A DNA stretch of 64,000 nucleotides from Prochlorococcus marinus str. AS9601 (GCF_000015645.1 NC_008816.1:992001-1056000); one strand, 5' to 3'. Shown: positions 30,636 to 41,559, counted from the first letter of the stretch. Made by a program: numbers and translations. Notes: generated from the sequence alone by a model not told the origin.

Positions 30636-32417
30636 CTAGTTTCTGAGTTTAATTTTTTTTAATTTATTTTTAGTTTCTCTATGCAGATCTCTGGGTAAAT
30701 CTACCAAACTGTAATCATTAAAAATCTGTATCTTACCTATGGATCTACCATTTATATTAGTTGAATTACAGATTGAGGATATAATATTTGCAACTCTAAC
30801 TCCATCAAATTTACCAAAGTTAAATTTATAGGTTTCAAAAGAATCATTTTGATAATTATTTCTTCTATTTGAATTTCTCATACGATTATTACTATTTCTA
30901 TTTGATCTATTTCGATCAGTATTATTTTGTTTATTAATCCAAGAATCATCTTCATCAACAAAAAATGATTTATTACCTATTACTAAATTAATCGCCGCCA
31001 TTGCAATATTTGATTCATCCATAGAGTATTTTTCTTTTAAATTATCTAGTACATCAATAATCAAAGCTTTATTTTCTTCATTTTCATCTTTAGCTAAAAA
31101 ACTCTCATTAACATTATCTATAAGTTTCTCCATCCTTTTTTCATTTATTATTTTATTACTTGGTATGTTAATTTCTTCAATCTTTGTTCTTGTTGAGTTT
31201 TCTAAGTTTCTTAGAAAATGTTTTTCTCTTTGATTAACAAATAAAATTGCTTCTCCAGATCTGCCTGCCCTTCCAGTTCTTCCAATTCTATGAGTATATG
31301 TTTCCTTGTCAAAAGGAAAATCGTAATTAACAACAAGTTTTATCCTCTCAACATCTAATCCTCTAGCTGCGACATCAGTTGCAACAAGGATATTAATAAA
31401 TCCTTTTTTCAATCTATCTACAGTATTTTCTCTTTGATTTTGAGGTATATCTCCATTAAGTACTGCCACAGTATGGCCTGAATTCTCTAAAGCTTCAGCT
31501 ATTGAAGTAGTAAGTAGTTTTGTCCTCACAAAAATAATTACTCCCTCGTTATTAAGTTCTAGTATTCTTTTTAAAGCATCTAACTTATGATGCCTTTGTA
31601 CATATAGAAATTTTTGCGAAATTAATTGAGTTTCTTTTTTGACACTTTTGATTAATATTTCGGCGGGATCATTTAGATATTTTTTTGCTATATTTCTTAT
31701 CTCACTAGGCATTGTTGCTGAAAACAATACCATTTGCTTATTTTCCGGAAGTTGATCTATTATCCATTCAATATCCTCAAGAAAACCCATATTTAACATT
31801 TCATCTGCCTCATCTAAAACAAGACAATTTATATCTTTAATTTTAAAAGTCCCCTGTCTTATATGATCCATTATTCGGCCTGGTGTACCAACTACTACGT
31901 CAACTTTTCTTTTCAATGCAGAAATTTGATTTCGATAGTCGGTGCCTCCATATATTGCAACCGTCTTAAAATTACTAGATTCAGAACTATAACTTTTAAA
32001 AGATTCTGCCACTTGAGTTGCTAATTCTCTTGTAGGAGTCATAACTAAAACCTTGGCATTTAATTCTTTATTATCTGTAAGTTTTTCTATTAATGGTAAT
32101 GCGAAAGCTGCAGTCTTTCCTGTTCCTGTTTGTGCTTGGCCCAGTAAATCCCTACCTAACATTAGTTCGGGAATTGCAGCTTTTTGGATGGGAGTTGGAT
32201 TTTTATATCCTTTATTTATTAACGAGTTTAAGATTGATTGATTAAACCCAAAATCGAGAAATCCATTCTCATTATCATTTTCTTTCGATACTTCCAATAA
32301 TTGAGATTCAATTTCTTTTTTGTTTTCTAAGTTCTTAGACTCTAGTAGGGGAGAATCTTCATTATGAAAATTCTCCTGCTCACTACCAAGAGAGTTACTA
32401 TCTTTTTTAAAAGCCAT
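30636..32417 (-). CDS. deaD: DEAD-box RNA helicase (CsdA/DeaD type)
   Basis: ATP-dependent RNA helicase used in ribosome assembly and RNA decay, often cold-induced. The Q motif GYKNPTPIQ lies at about 70-78, motif I AQTGTGKT at 95-102, motif II DEAD, motif III SAT and motif VI HRIGRTGRAGR. The C-terminus carries a DbpA-type RNA-binding fold (FGKFDGVRVANIIS) after an Asn/Arg-rich linker (RNRSNRNSNNRMRNS). 593 residues. A 10-bp perfect hairpin lies just before the ATG. Confidence 0.94.
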   Translation of the reverse strand: MAFKKDSNSLGSEQENFHNEDSPLLESKNLENKKEIESQLLEVSKENDNENGFLDFGFNQSILNSLINKGYKNPTPIQKAAIPELMLGRDLLGQAQTGTGKTAAFALPLIEKLTDNKELNAKVLVMTPTRELATQVAESFKSYSSESSNFKTVAIYGGTDYRNQISALKRKVDVVVGTPGRIMDHIRQGTFKIKDINCLVLDEADEMLNMGFLEDIEWIIDQLPENKQMVLFSATMPSEIRNIAKKYLNDPAEILIKSVKKETQLISQKFLYVQRHHKLDALKRILELNNEGVIIFVRTKLLTTSIAEALENSGHTVAVLNGDIPQNQRENTVDRLKKGFINILVATDVAARGLDVERIKLVVNYDFPFDKETYTHRIGRTGRAGRSGEAILFVNQREKHFLRNLENSTRTKIEEINIPSNKIINEKRMEKLIDNVNESFLAKDENEENKALIIDVLDNLKEKYSMDESNIAMAAINLVIGNKSFFVDEDDSWINKQNNTDRNRSNRNSNNRMRNSNRRNNYQNDSFETYKFNFGKFDGVRVANIISSICNSTNINGRSIGKIQIFNDYSLVDLPRDLHRETKNKLKKIKLRN

Positions 32418-32421
32418 TTTA

Positions 32422-32450
32422 AATGCCTAATAATCTTCTGATTAGGCATT
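32422..32450 (-). promoter_or_regulatory. Hairpin covering the deaD ribosome binding site
   Basis: AATGCCTAAT and ATTAGGCATT form a perfect 10-bp stem around a 9-nt loop. On the coding strand the 3' arm contains the only purine-rich match to a ribosome binding site (AGG, about 12 nt before the ATG at 32417), and the stem ends 4 nt from the start codon. It is not followed by a U run, so it is not a simple terminator. Control of translation by temperature or by the helicase itself is a reasonable inference. Confidence 0.55.
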
Positions 32451-32555
32451 CAACAAATATCTAAATTGACTTAAATTGTTGATTAGCCTTGCAGAGCCGA
32501 GTTATTAATCTAACATCTAGGGGTTGAGATATTACTAATTTCTCAAAAATAAAAT

Positions 32556-34259
32556 TTAATTTAAATAAAATATATTTAAAGTTTTTTTCGCTCTTGTAAC
32601 AGCAGTATAAAATAACCTTCTTTCAAAATTATCTCTGCAAAAGATATTTTGATCATCTTTTTTTTCTTTTACAGCATATTTATTTCTTCTATAATTTTGG
32701 GACCACAAAATGTTTACTTTTTCAGATTCACTTCCTTGAGATTTATGAATAGTAAAAGCTATTGCTGGTACAACATTTTCTAAATTAGATGGATCAATTA
32801 ATGAGACAATTTCTTCGTTATTATCATTAAATTTTCTAAAAAGATATTTTCTTTTATTTTTTAAACCTATAAGTACTCCTATATCCCCATTTGACAATCC
32901 TAGTTCATTATTATTTTTTGTACACATGATGGGAATACCCTCTTTAAGAGTTTTAAGGTCATAGGGTTTTTTTTGACCAAAAACAATTTCATTCAAATAT
33001 TCAACACTCCATATTCCCGAATTTTTTTCGCATAAAATCAAGTGACTTTGTAAATCCAGAAATATCTTATCTACTAAATCTTTTTCATTAAGCAATAAAT
33101 TATCTATACTCTCATCAAATATATATTTTTTTTTACTTAAATTTGAAGTTGAAATATTTAACTGCTTTAGATGACTTGTAATCGAAAATAATAGATCTTT
33201 TGGGATATCTTTTTCACTACTCTTTGAAATAGTAATTTCTTTTGAATTATTATCTTTTTCTAATTCTTTTATCTTTTGATTAAGTAAAGAAAAATCATTA
33301 TTAAATATTAAACTACTAATTAATGCTATATCTCCAATATTTCTATAAGTTTTTTCTAAATTTACTACACAAGATTTAATTGAACTATTATCGGAATATT
33401 CAAACAAATAATTCCATATAGAACAGTTATTTACTGGAGACAATTGATTTTTATCTCCAACTAAAATAATTTTACAGTCTTTTGCTAGCAAATCTAAAAC
33501 TGATTCAATCAAATCGATATTAACCATTGACATTTCATCAATTATGAAAATATCAAGCTCTTTTAGTTTAAATTTCAACTTAAGAGATTTATTTTGAGAA
33601 TTTAAAATCCATCTATGTAAAGTTTGAAATTCTATTTGGTCTAGAAATTTATTGAAGGAAATATTTTTTTTATCATTGAGAGCTTCTTTTAAACGTGCTG
33701 TAGCTTTACCAGTTGGAGCAGACAAACCAATATTTAAAAAGTTATCAATCTGAAGGAGTTCTAATATTAACTTAATTATTAAAGTGGTTTTACCCGTACC
33801 TGGTCCTCCTTGAAGGAAAACTATGTTTGAATATTTAAATATATTTTTAATTTCATCAATTTTATTATCATCTTTAAAAATTATTGAGTTCATTAAATTA
33901 ACGGTATCTATTTTTTTTAGGAATGAATTAATAACTCTTTCAATCTTTTTTGACCATTTTGATAAGGATAATTTTCTATTTACTAATACGAATGGAGAAT
34001 GAAGGGAACCAATCAAACCTATAGTTTTTAGAACATGTATATGTTTATTGGGCCAGCCATCTTCTAATAATTCAAAGATTATTAAACTATTATCAACATC
34101 AATAATAGTTTCACCATTTTTTTCAAAATCTAATAAGATTCTTATTACATCCTTTACGAAATTTCCATATTTTTTTTCACTAAATTTGAAAATACCTAAG
34201 ATTAAATTAAATATATGATCGTATTGGAACTTTTCAATATCTGTAGAGGTTTTAGTCAT
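32556..34259 (-). CDS. recD: Exodeoxyribonuclease V subunit alpha (RecD helicase)
   Basis: The 5'-3' helicase of RecBCD. Superfamily 1 motifs are clear: Walker A QGGPGTGKTT (about 150-159), Walker B IIDEMSMV, LVGDKNQLSPV, and the C-terminal FTIHKSQGSE and FYTAVTRAK. 567 residues is close to the usual RecD size. Starts 1 bp after the recB stop, so it is translationally linked to recB. The sequence is very A+T rich with many Lys and Asn. Confidence 0.93.
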   Translation of the reverse strand: MTKTSTDIEKFQYDHIFNLILGIFKFSEKKYGNFVKDVIRILLDFEKNGETIIDVDNSLIIFELLEDGWPNKHIHVLKTIGLIGSLHSPFVLVNRKLSLSKWSKKIERVINSFLKKIDTVNLMNSIIFKDDNKIDEIKNIFKYSNIVFLQGGPGTGKTTLIIKLILELLQIDNFLNIGLSAPTGKATARLKEALNDKKNISFNKFLDQIEFQTLHRWILNSQNKSLKLKFKLKELDIFIIDEMSMVNIDLIESVLDLLAKDCKIILVGDKNQLSPVNNCSIWNYLFEYSDNSSIKSCVVNLEKTYRNIGDIALISSLIFNNDFSLLNQKIKELEKDNNSKEITISKSSEKDIPKDLLFSITSHLKQLNISTSNLSKKKYIFDESIDNLLLNEKDLVDKIFLDLQSHLILCEKNSGIWSVEYLNEIVFGQKKPYDLKTLKEGIPIMCTKNNNELGLSNGDIGVLIGLKNKRKYLFRKFNDNNEEIVSLIDPSNLENVVPAIAFTIHKSQGSESEKVNILWSQNYRRNKYAVKEKKDDQNIFCRDNFERRLFYTAVTRAKKTLNIFYLN

Positions 34260-34260
34260 T

Positions 34261-37200
34261 CTAAAAAAGGTTATCTAAATAATTAATTCTTTTTAAAGGT
34301 GCCTTGCTAATAAAAATACCTGGAGATATATCTTCAGACTTAGATTTTTCAAATAATTCAAAATCTGGCAATCCCTTTAAAAATAAATAAATATATCCTC
34401 CTAGATGTTTTTGTGGTTGATAATTTTTAAGTCGCCACTTTAATAATCTATGCAATGCTAATAAATAAAGATGAGATTGCAATGGATAATGATGTTTAAT
34501 CATTTCATTTCTCATGTTTTCATAGTTATAGTTTCTTGGTAAACAATCACTATTATCACTATCAGAAATCAAATTACTTTTCCAATCAATTACCCACCAT
34601 TTACTATCTTCTAATTTATTTCCTACAGGGAAAATACAATCAATACATCCTGAATGAAAGCCTTTATTCATAATTTGAAGATCATTTATTTTATTTGCAT
34701 ATTCTTCACCAAATTCATAATCCTGATCTAAAAAAAAGCAATTTGATATATCATTAGAGTTAATATTTCTACCTTCATAAGATAGGGTTAAATCATATTT
34801 GAGTTCTTTAATTAAGTATTCATTTGGAATATCAACTAGTTTCTTATTTTGTAATTCTCTTCCTAAAGATATATTTATGATTCTTAAAATCGCATCTTTT
34901 ACTTTAAAAGCCAAAGAAGTATCGATTTGATGAAAGTTCAATTCCTCAATAATTAAATCAATTAATTCTTGATTATTATCGTTTCTAAATTCAAATCTTT
35001 CTATTATTTTGTGCAGGCAAGTCCCAGCAATAGTTCCTTTTGGAAATTCACTTAAGGGATTTGGATGAGAGAAATAATTAGGATAGTTCTTTGAATTCTT
35101 AAAATTAGAATCTTTGATAATTGATATATTATCTTCATAATCCTTATATTGATTAATGACTGCTTCAATATTTTTATCTTTACGTATCCAAGAAGAATAA
35201 CTTGAATAAGAAATAAATTGATCAGAATTAAATACATTAGATATTTTTTTATTAACGTTATCGATTTTCCAAAGATTATTATTCAATCGGTTGGTTTGGA
35301 ACTTAGAAAAAATTTCTTTTATTTTCTCGTTTTCTATCCTAACTTTAAAAGTAGACTTATAAATATTTATATTTTCCAAATTATTAAGTAAATCATTATT
35401 TAAAATATTATTTGTATCCTCTAAATCATTAAAAACAATAAGTTTATATTTGCTCCTCGTAAGTGCTACATAAATTAACCTCTCACTCTCTTTGAATAGA
35501 TCTTCTTCTTCTATTAATTTAAATTTTTCAACCTTCGCGTAATTATTAGAAATATTAACGTATATATTTCTATCAATATTTGATTTCCAAAGAGGTCCTT
35601 TAATTTTATTTAACTTATTTGAAATAATTGAGAGATATGGACATAGGACTATTTCAAATTCGAGGCCCTTACTACTATGAATGGTAGAAAGATTTATTCC
35701 ATTTTGAAGATTATAATCTTTCGTCAAAAAATCTTCTCCAGTTGAAATTCTTAAAATATGATCTAACTGATTTTTATACCAGTTGAAGACTATATTGAGA
35801 TCTAAATCATTATTTATTAATTCTATTTCAACAATTTCTGAAAGTTGAAATAAATTTGAATTTAAATCTGAATCTTGAATAATCGAGGATGATTTGTAAT
35901 TTATAACTAGTTCATTAACAATATTTAAAAAACCTTTTTCTCTTAGTTCTTGGGACCAAGTAATGCATTTATTCATTAAAATTTCTAAATTATTACTAAT
36001 TCCATGATCAAGTAAATCTTCTAATTTTATTTCTATAAACTTTGAAGTAGCAAGCAAAGTTATATTTTTTAAAGACCTCGGATTTAATAAACATTCAATG
36101 AATAAAAATAGTAGAGAACTTGCTTCTGTATCAAAAATATTTTGTTTATTTTGAATTTTGCATGGCAGGTTAAACTGATTTAATTTTTTTTTAAAATCTA
36201 AGCATTGAGAATTATTTAATGTAAGAATCGCAATTTTATTAATATCAATTTCTTTATTATTTAAAATAAAGTTAACTATATAATGAGTTACAAGATCCTC
36301 TATATCAGTCTCTTTTTTTGAAAATTCTACAATTTCAAATACATCCTTAAATTTAAATTCAGGATTAATATTTTCATTGATTCTTGAGGTTAATTTACTA
36401 TATTTTAGTTTTGATTGTTTAAGTCCATTCTTATAAAGTTTATTAAGAACATCGATTAAGTTTTTTGAGGATCTATAGTTATCTGTAAGACTAAAAACTT
36501 CGATTGCATTAGATCTTGCATCTAAGTAAGTTTCAATATCTCCACCTCTAAATTTGTAAATCGCTTGTTTTGGATCACCTACGCAAAGTAAAAAATGATT
36601 TTTTGTATTAAAGAACTTTTTTATTAAATTCCACTGAGTAATATCTGTATCTTGGAACTCATCAACTAAGACACATTTAAATCTTTTTTGAATTTTAGAA
36701 AGAGTATTACTATTACTAATTTCCGAATCTAGAAATGTATTTTCTACAGTCTTTATAAGATCATTGAAGTTGAAAATAGAAAAACTTTTCTTTAATTCAA
36801 ATAATTTTATATAAGCTAATTGAGTAAATATTCTTACAAATTCAGTAAAAAAGCCTTCTTTTATTTTATAAATTTTATCTTGTAATAAATTAAATTTAGT
36901 AAAATCTAATTTAATATTATGTTTATTAATTTCTTTAGATATATTTTCAATGTAAAAATATTTAGATAAAAGATCATCCTTAGAAATATCATATATGAAA
37001 TCAATAACATTTTTAGAATTAAGCCTTTTGTTAATCTCTTCAATCCAACAATTTATTTGATTAAACTTATCATTTCTTGGTTTTGCTGCATATATTTGAC
37101 TTTTTCCACCACTTTCCTTAATTAATTTTCCCAACTCTATGAGTTGTAAAAATAATTCCTTACCTTTCTTATTCCATTCAAAACAAAACTCGTTCCAATT

Positions 37201-37887
37201 TAAATAAAAAAATTCATTAAAATAATTATTTAAATCAATAATCTTATATTTATTATTTATTTGAAATTTATAGATATTTTCTTGATCTATATTTTTTAAA
37301 ATTTCTACAAAAAATGACTTATTGATCCTACTTCCAAATCTAGAACTTATTTTTTTTTTGTATACTGCTGAAATAAGCTCATGATTAAGATTAAGAAAAT
37401 CATCAATCCATAAATTATCTATTACATCTTTATACAAATTATCAATATTATTCTCAATATATGGATCTTGTGTTAAACCTATTTCAATACTATATTCATC
37501 AATAATATTATTACAAAAAGCATGGAACGTAGTTACTTTTAACTTATAGAATTGATTTATAAAATTGTCAATTTCGGAAATTATTTTTTCCTTAGATTTA
37601 TCTTTATCCTTAAAATTTAGATACCAATCCTTAAGAGTATTATCTATCTTACATTCTTTATAACTTTGCAAATATAATTTTAAATTAAGAAATCTCGAGA
37701 GAATTTTGTCTCTTAATTCAGAACAAGTATTTTTTGTAAAGCTTAGCAAGAGTATTTCATCTGGTTTAACTTTTTTCTCCAAAACATTTCTTAAAACTAT
37801 GTGTGCCAAAGTAAAACTCTTACCAGTGCCTGCACTTGCTTCAACTAATTTAAATTTTTTATTTAATTTAATTTGATTAATATCCAT
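34261..37887 (-). CDS. recB: Exodeoxyribonuclease V subunit beta (RecB helicase-nuclease)
   Basis: The 3'-5' helicase and nuclease subunit of RecBCD, which resects double-strand breaks and loads RecA. Walker A EASAGTGKSFT is at residues 16-26, VDEFQDTD marks motif II, GDPKQAIYKFRGGD motif III, and STIHSSKGLEFEIV and IYVALTRS the last helicase motifs. The C-terminal nuclease has CIDCIFP and WWVIDWKSN, where the Asp-Trp-Lys is the catalytic signature. 1208 residues. The whole catalytic set is present. Confidence 0.94.
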   Translation of the reverse strand: MDINQIKLNKKFKLVEASAGTGKSFTLAHIVLRNVLEKKVKPDEILLLSFTKNTCSELRDKILSRFLNLKLYLQSYKECKIDNTLKDWYLNFKDKDKSKEKIISEIDNFINQFYKLKVTTFHAFCNNIIDEYSIEIGLTQDPYIENNIDNLYKDVIDNLWIDDFLNLNHELISAVYKKKISSRFGSRINKSFFVEILKNIDQENIYKFQINNKYKIIDLNNYFNEFFYLNWNEFCFEWNKKGKELFLQLIELGKLIKESGGKSQIYAAKPRNDKFNQINCWIEEINKRLNSKNVIDFIYDISKDDLLSKYFYIENISKEINKHNIKLDFTKFNLLQDKIYKIKEGFFTEFVRIFTQLAYIKLFELKKSFSIFNFNDLIKTVENTFLDSEISNSNTLSKIQKRFKCVLVDEFQDTDITQWNLIKKFFNTKNHFLLCVGDPKQAIYKFRGGDIETYLDARSNAIEVFSLTDNYRSSKNLIDVLNKLYKNGLKQSKLKYSKLTSRINENINPEFKFKDVFEIVEFSKKETDIEDLVTHYIVNFILNNKEIDINKIAILTLNNSQCLDFKKKLNQFNLPCKIQNKQNIFDTEASSLLFLFIECLLNPRSLKNITLLATSKFIEIKLEDLLDHGISNNLEILMNKCITWSQELREKGFLNIVNELVINYKSSSIIQDSDLNSNLFQLSEIVEIELINNDLDLNIVFNWYKNQLDHILRISTGEDFLTKDYNLQNGINLSTIHSSKGLEFEIVLCPYLSIISNKLNKIKGPLWKSNIDRNIYVNISNNYAKVEKFKLIEEEDLFKESERLIYVALTRSKYKLIVFNDLEDTNNILNNDLLNNLENINIYKSTFKVRIENEKIKEIFSKFQTNRLNNNLWKIDNVNKKISNVFNSDQFISYSSYSSWIRKDKNIEAVINQYKDYEDNISIIKDSNFKNSKNYPNYFSHPNPLSEFPKGTIAGTCLHKIIERFEFRNDNNQELIDLIIEELNFHQIDTSLAFKVKDAILRIINISLGRELQNKKLVDIPNEYLIKELKYDLTLSYEGRNINSNDISNCFFLDQDYEFGEEYANKINDLQIMNKGFHSGCIDCIFPVGNKLEDSKWWVIDWKSNLISDSDNSDCLPRNYNYENMRNEMIKHHYPLQSHLYLLALHRLLKWRLKNYQPQKHLGGYIYLFLKGLPDFELFEKSKSEDISPGIFISKAPLKRINYLDNLF

Positions 37888-37899
37888 TTTTTTATTAAA

Positions 37900-38373
37900 T
37901 TAAACTTTGACCTCATTTTTATAAAGTAAGTAATTCTTAAATTTTTTCATTAAATATTTCTCTTCCAAGTCAATCTTAAATTTAATTATTAAACATAAAC
38001 TTATTGTCAAAAATAAATAATAAATAGATAATTTTATTATAAAAACTCCAATAGAAATAAATATTAAAGAATAGTACATAGGATGACGTGTAAAACGATA
38101 AATACCTGTAGTAACTAGATTGCTATTGTTTATAGGTCTTGGGAAAGGGGATAAATTGCTTCCTAAGTCTTTAATTGAAACTAACATTATTATGAAAGCG
38201 ATTATGATAATTAAAATACCTAGGAAATAAAAAAAAGGACTTTCTTGAATTATTTGTTTTTGAAGAAAAAATTCCCATTGAAAAAAATGAAGACTAATAA
38301 TAAAGAACTGTAAAAAAACAAGTAATCGTTCATAAACAGCTTTAAAAAAATTTTTTAACTGAAATTTAGACAT
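37900..38373 (-). CDS. Isoprenylcysteine/phospholipid methyltransferase-like membrane protein
   Basis: A 157-residue protein with about four membrane helices and the ICMT/PEMT motif GIYRFTRHPMYYSLIFIS (His and Pro of the SAM-binding site), preceded by LVTTGIYR. Bacterial members methylate small or lipid substrates, and none can be named here. It lies between recC (3 bp away) and recB (12 bp away), so it is inside the recombination operon, but no functional link is known to me. Confidence 0.8.
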   Translation of the reverse strand: MSKFQLKNFFKAVYERLLVFLQFFIISLHFFQWEFFLQKQIIQESPFFYFLGILIIIIAFIIMLVSIKDLGSNLSPFPRPINNSNLVTTGIYRFTRHPMYYSLIFISIGVFIIKLSIYYLFLTISLCLIIKFKIDLEEKYLMKKFKNYLLYKNEVKV

Positions 38374-38376
38374 TTA

Positions 38377-41300
38377 TTATTTCTTAAATGCTTTAATTAG
38401 AGGACCATATATTCTGTATGATAATTGATCAAAATTATTATTTCCAAGAAAGAATTCTGGTTCTTTTTCATTACCAAAACACATTTTCATTTCGATATTA
38501 TCTCTTTCTCCTTTAGAAAAATTTTTATTACCAATCCATTTATCTCTGAAAGCTTTTTTTTCATTTTTTGATTTTATTTTTGCTTCTACATATTTATAGG
38601 CACTTTCTGGAGGAAGAGGTAAACATTTTTCAGAATAATTTTTAAAAATATTTATGTACTCCTCCAAAATAAGATTTGATTCAGTTAATCCCGGTGATTG
38701 AATAATTTGCGATTTATAATTATTTTCTGTTCTAAAAATTACTTTAGTCCTTTTTATATTCCTCTTTAAAGAAGAAATAAAGAGTAATTTTATCCAAGCC
38801 TCAATCAAACGGCTTAAACTTAACTTCGCATTAATTAATTCAATTACGGTGTCATCAGCGATTAAATATTCTTCTTTATTCGCATTTAACTTAACATAGA
38901 TTTTATTAATCTTATTATGCTGACTAAGACTTGCAGATAGACTGATTAATAAGTCTTTGATTTCTTTTTCTTTTGTAAAAATACTATTTTTGGGCATAAT
39001 AATGCCATTTTCAGCCAATTGATCATTAATATTTAATTCATTTAAAAAATCAACAATATTATGATTACCAATCTCTACTTGCTGGATTATTTTGGTAATT
39101 AGTTGTGACTTTTGCAGATTGCTTACATACTCCTCATCTGGATGATGAATAAATATTTCCTTGGGATAAATATTGTTTTTATTAAGCCAATATTTTTGTG
39201 GAGTCTTGAACCAATAAATCAATTCTGATAATTTGTAATTTTTAATATCAGATTTTTTTTCATTCCAATCTATATCTTCCATTAAAGAATAATTACTTTT
39301 AACAATCTTAGATTTATCAAGATCAATTATTTCAATTTTTTTTAAATCAGAATCTTTAATTATTAGTCCTCTTTGGCTTTGGTTTAGAAAACTATCAAAA
39401 AAAGAAATTAACTCTTTTATAGGAAAAGAAACATCTAATTTTTTATTGTCTTTATCATTTTTTACCCAATTAACTATAAATTTATCTCTGCAGGAAATTA
39501 ACAACTCCAGAAATGCATATTTCTCTCTTTCAAAAACAGATGGATCTCCCAAATGATATTTGTTTTTTAATAAATTAATGTTTTCACTCTTTGGTAATTT
39601 TGGATAATTAACACTATTCATGTCTATTAGGAAGATAACCTTATGTGGAATATGCCTTGAATTCTCAATATCACTTACAAGGATCTTGTTGACTCGTGAT
39701 TTACTTTGATATTTAGCTTTATTTATGCAAGAAATTAATATTTCTCTAAAAACTTTTAACAAGATAAGATCATCAGGTATTAAAGGTATTGCGTGATTAT
39801 CAAGAATTCTATTTATTTCACTTATTTCTAAATTGAAATTTGCATTAGAATCAGCGATACTTTTTAATATAAACTTTATCTTTTCAACCCAATTCGAGTA
39901 AGAAAAAGATCCCCTTATCAAATTAATATATTTTTTTAAATTAATTAATATTTTAACCCATTTATTCAAATCCAAACTTATATTTTTATAGCTAAATGGT
40001 TTTAAATTAAAAATACTTAAATTTACTTCTTTGTCATAAATTAAGCCTAAAGTAATTCTATTTATACACCAATCTAGAGTATTTTTCTCTTCACCTAATC
40101 TTTCTTTATCATCTAATCCCCAATGAAACCCCGCTTGGGTAAGTAAGAAAATAATTTCATCCTTCTCAGTAATTGTAAAATTAAAAATATTCTGAGTTAC
40201 TTTTTTCGAAAGAATATAATCTATTTTTTCAAGTGTAATTTTTTCACTTGCTATTTGAGTGATGTCAATTAGAAATTCATAAATTCCTGAAGAGTCATTA
40301 TTATCCTCATCGATAAAAAAATAAGGTATCTTTTCACCATTAATTAACTCATTATTAAATATGTACCTTAGATAAGGTTTAATTAAATTAGTTTGTGGAG
40401 ATAAAACAGCAATATCACTATATTTAATATTCTCGCAAGAATTAATTATTTCTATAATTTTATTTCTTAAATATTCAAATTGAATATTCTGATTAAAATG
40501 CTCACAAAGTAATATTGAATCATCCCTTTCACTTAGAATAAAATCAACGCTATTATTATCAATTAGTCTTTTTTGTATTTGATTAAGAAGAGGAATATCT
40601 TTCTTATTATGAAAATTAGTTGTTGGATCGAGATAAATAAGATTATTTTTTAAATTTATACCTTCTATATAAATATTTTCATCAATTAATTTCTGAAAGT
40701 TTGCTCCAAATTTTCCAAATATTTTCTCTATATTTGTACTATTTAAATTCAATTTACTTTCATTATCATTAAATTCCAACTCACCCTCAAGACAATTTAT
40801 TCTATTCCATAAATCTTCTCCAGGAGATAATAAATACAAATTTACCTTAATAAATTTTGAAAGTTCTGAATAAAAATTAATATGTAGTTTAGATAAGTTA
40901 TTATCCGAAAAAATATAAATTTGATTTGGTACTTGAAATTGAATGTTTTTAATTTTTCTTAAATTCTTTATTACTTCAATCATGTATAAACATGATGGCT
41001 TTTCAGGTATCTTTTCCTCTAATAATTTATATAAAATAGGTTGCCAAAATTGATCTGAGTTTAAATTCTTAAATAGATTAGATGAATTAATTTCATATCT
41101 ATTCCATTGAGCAATCATTTCAGGTCTAAAAATCAGATAATCAATAAAATTATTCGTGATCTTTTTTGTCAGATTATATATGTCTCCATCAATTGTCTTT
41201 TTATTATCCAAATATTTATTAATCCAATTTCTAAGCGGAAATGATTCTTTAAAGCCATTTAATTCTTCCAAGGAATCAATAATGCCCCATTTAATTGACT

Positions 41301-41559
41301 CAAAATTCCATGCGCTCATATCAATTGCAGGGAAAAAATTTGTCAATAAAGATTCGGTATACGTTGATATTGTCTTTAATTCATAAAGAGCACTTATTTT
41401 GTTTTTTATAGTTATTTGTTCACGTAACCAATTACCCAAAAAGTAGTTGGGGACTACTATTTCTAATTTCTCATTTATAGGCGGAGGACATATTTTTAAT
41501 TCCTCTGCTAACAGCTCACTAATTACTTCAATTTTATTTGTTTTATAAAGATTGAGCAA
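38377..41559 (-). CDS. recC: Exodeoxyribonuclease V subunit gamma (RecC)
   Basis: The scaffold and Chi-reading subunit of RecBCD; a helicase-like fold without catalytic motifs. The 1060-residue protein starts with the family pattern VPNYFLGNWLREQI (about 40-53; RecC has a matching NxxxGxWL). Later landmarks are FLIDMNSVNYPKLP and YWFKTPQKYWLN. First gene of the cluster recC, methyltransferase, recB, recD. The ATG at 41559 follows the gene at 41577-41894 by 17 bp. Confidence 0.9.
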   Translation of the reverse strand: MLNLYKTNKIEVISELLAEELKICPPPINEKLEIVVPNYFLGNWLREQITIKNKISALYELKTISTYTESLLTNFFPAIDMSAWNFESIKWGIIDSLEELNGFKESFPLRNWINKYLDNKKTIDGDIYNLTKKITNNFIDYLIFRPEMIAQWNRYEINSSNLFKNLNSDQFWQPILYKLLEEKIPEKPSCLYMIEVIKNLRKIKNIQFQVPNQIYIFSDNNLSKLHINFYSELSKFIKVNLYLLSPGEDLWNRINCLEGELEFNDNESKLNLNSTNIEKIFGKFGANFQKLIDENIYIEGINLKNNLIYLDPTTNFHNKKDIPLLNQIQKRLIDNNSVDFILSERDDSILLCEHFNQNIQFEYLRNKIIEIINSCENIKYSDIAVLSPQTNLIKPYLRYIFNNELINGEKIPYFFIDEDNNDSSGIYEFLIDITQIASEKITLEKIDYILSKKVTQNIFNFTITEKDEIIFLLTQAGFHWGLDDKERLGEEKNTLDWCINRITLGLIYDKEVNLSIFNLKPFSYKNISLDLNKWVKILINLKKYINLIRGSFSYSNWVEKIKFILKSIADSNANFNLEISEINRILDNHAIPLIPDDLILLKVFREILISCINKAKYQSKSRVNKILVSDIENSRHIPHKVIFLIDMNSVNYPKLPKSENINLLKNKYHLGDPSVFEREKYAFLELLISCRDKFIVNWVKNDKDNKKLDVSFPIKELISFFDSFLNQSQRGLIIKDSDLKKIEIIDLDKSKIVKSNYSLMEDIDWNEKKSDIKNYKLSELIYWFKTPQKYWLNKNNIYPKEIFIHHPDEEYVSNLQKSQLITKIIQQVEIGNHNIVDFLNELNINDQLAENGIIMPKNSIFTKEKEIKDLLISLSASLSQHNKINKIYVKLNANKEEYLIADDTVIELINAKLSLSRLIEAWIKLLFISSLKRNIKRTKVIFRTENNYKSQIIQSPGLTESNLILEEYINIFKNYSEKCLPLPPESAYKYVEAKIKSKNEKKAFRDKWIGNKNFSKGERDNIEMKMCFGNEKEPEFFLGNNNFDQLSYRIYGPLIKAFKK

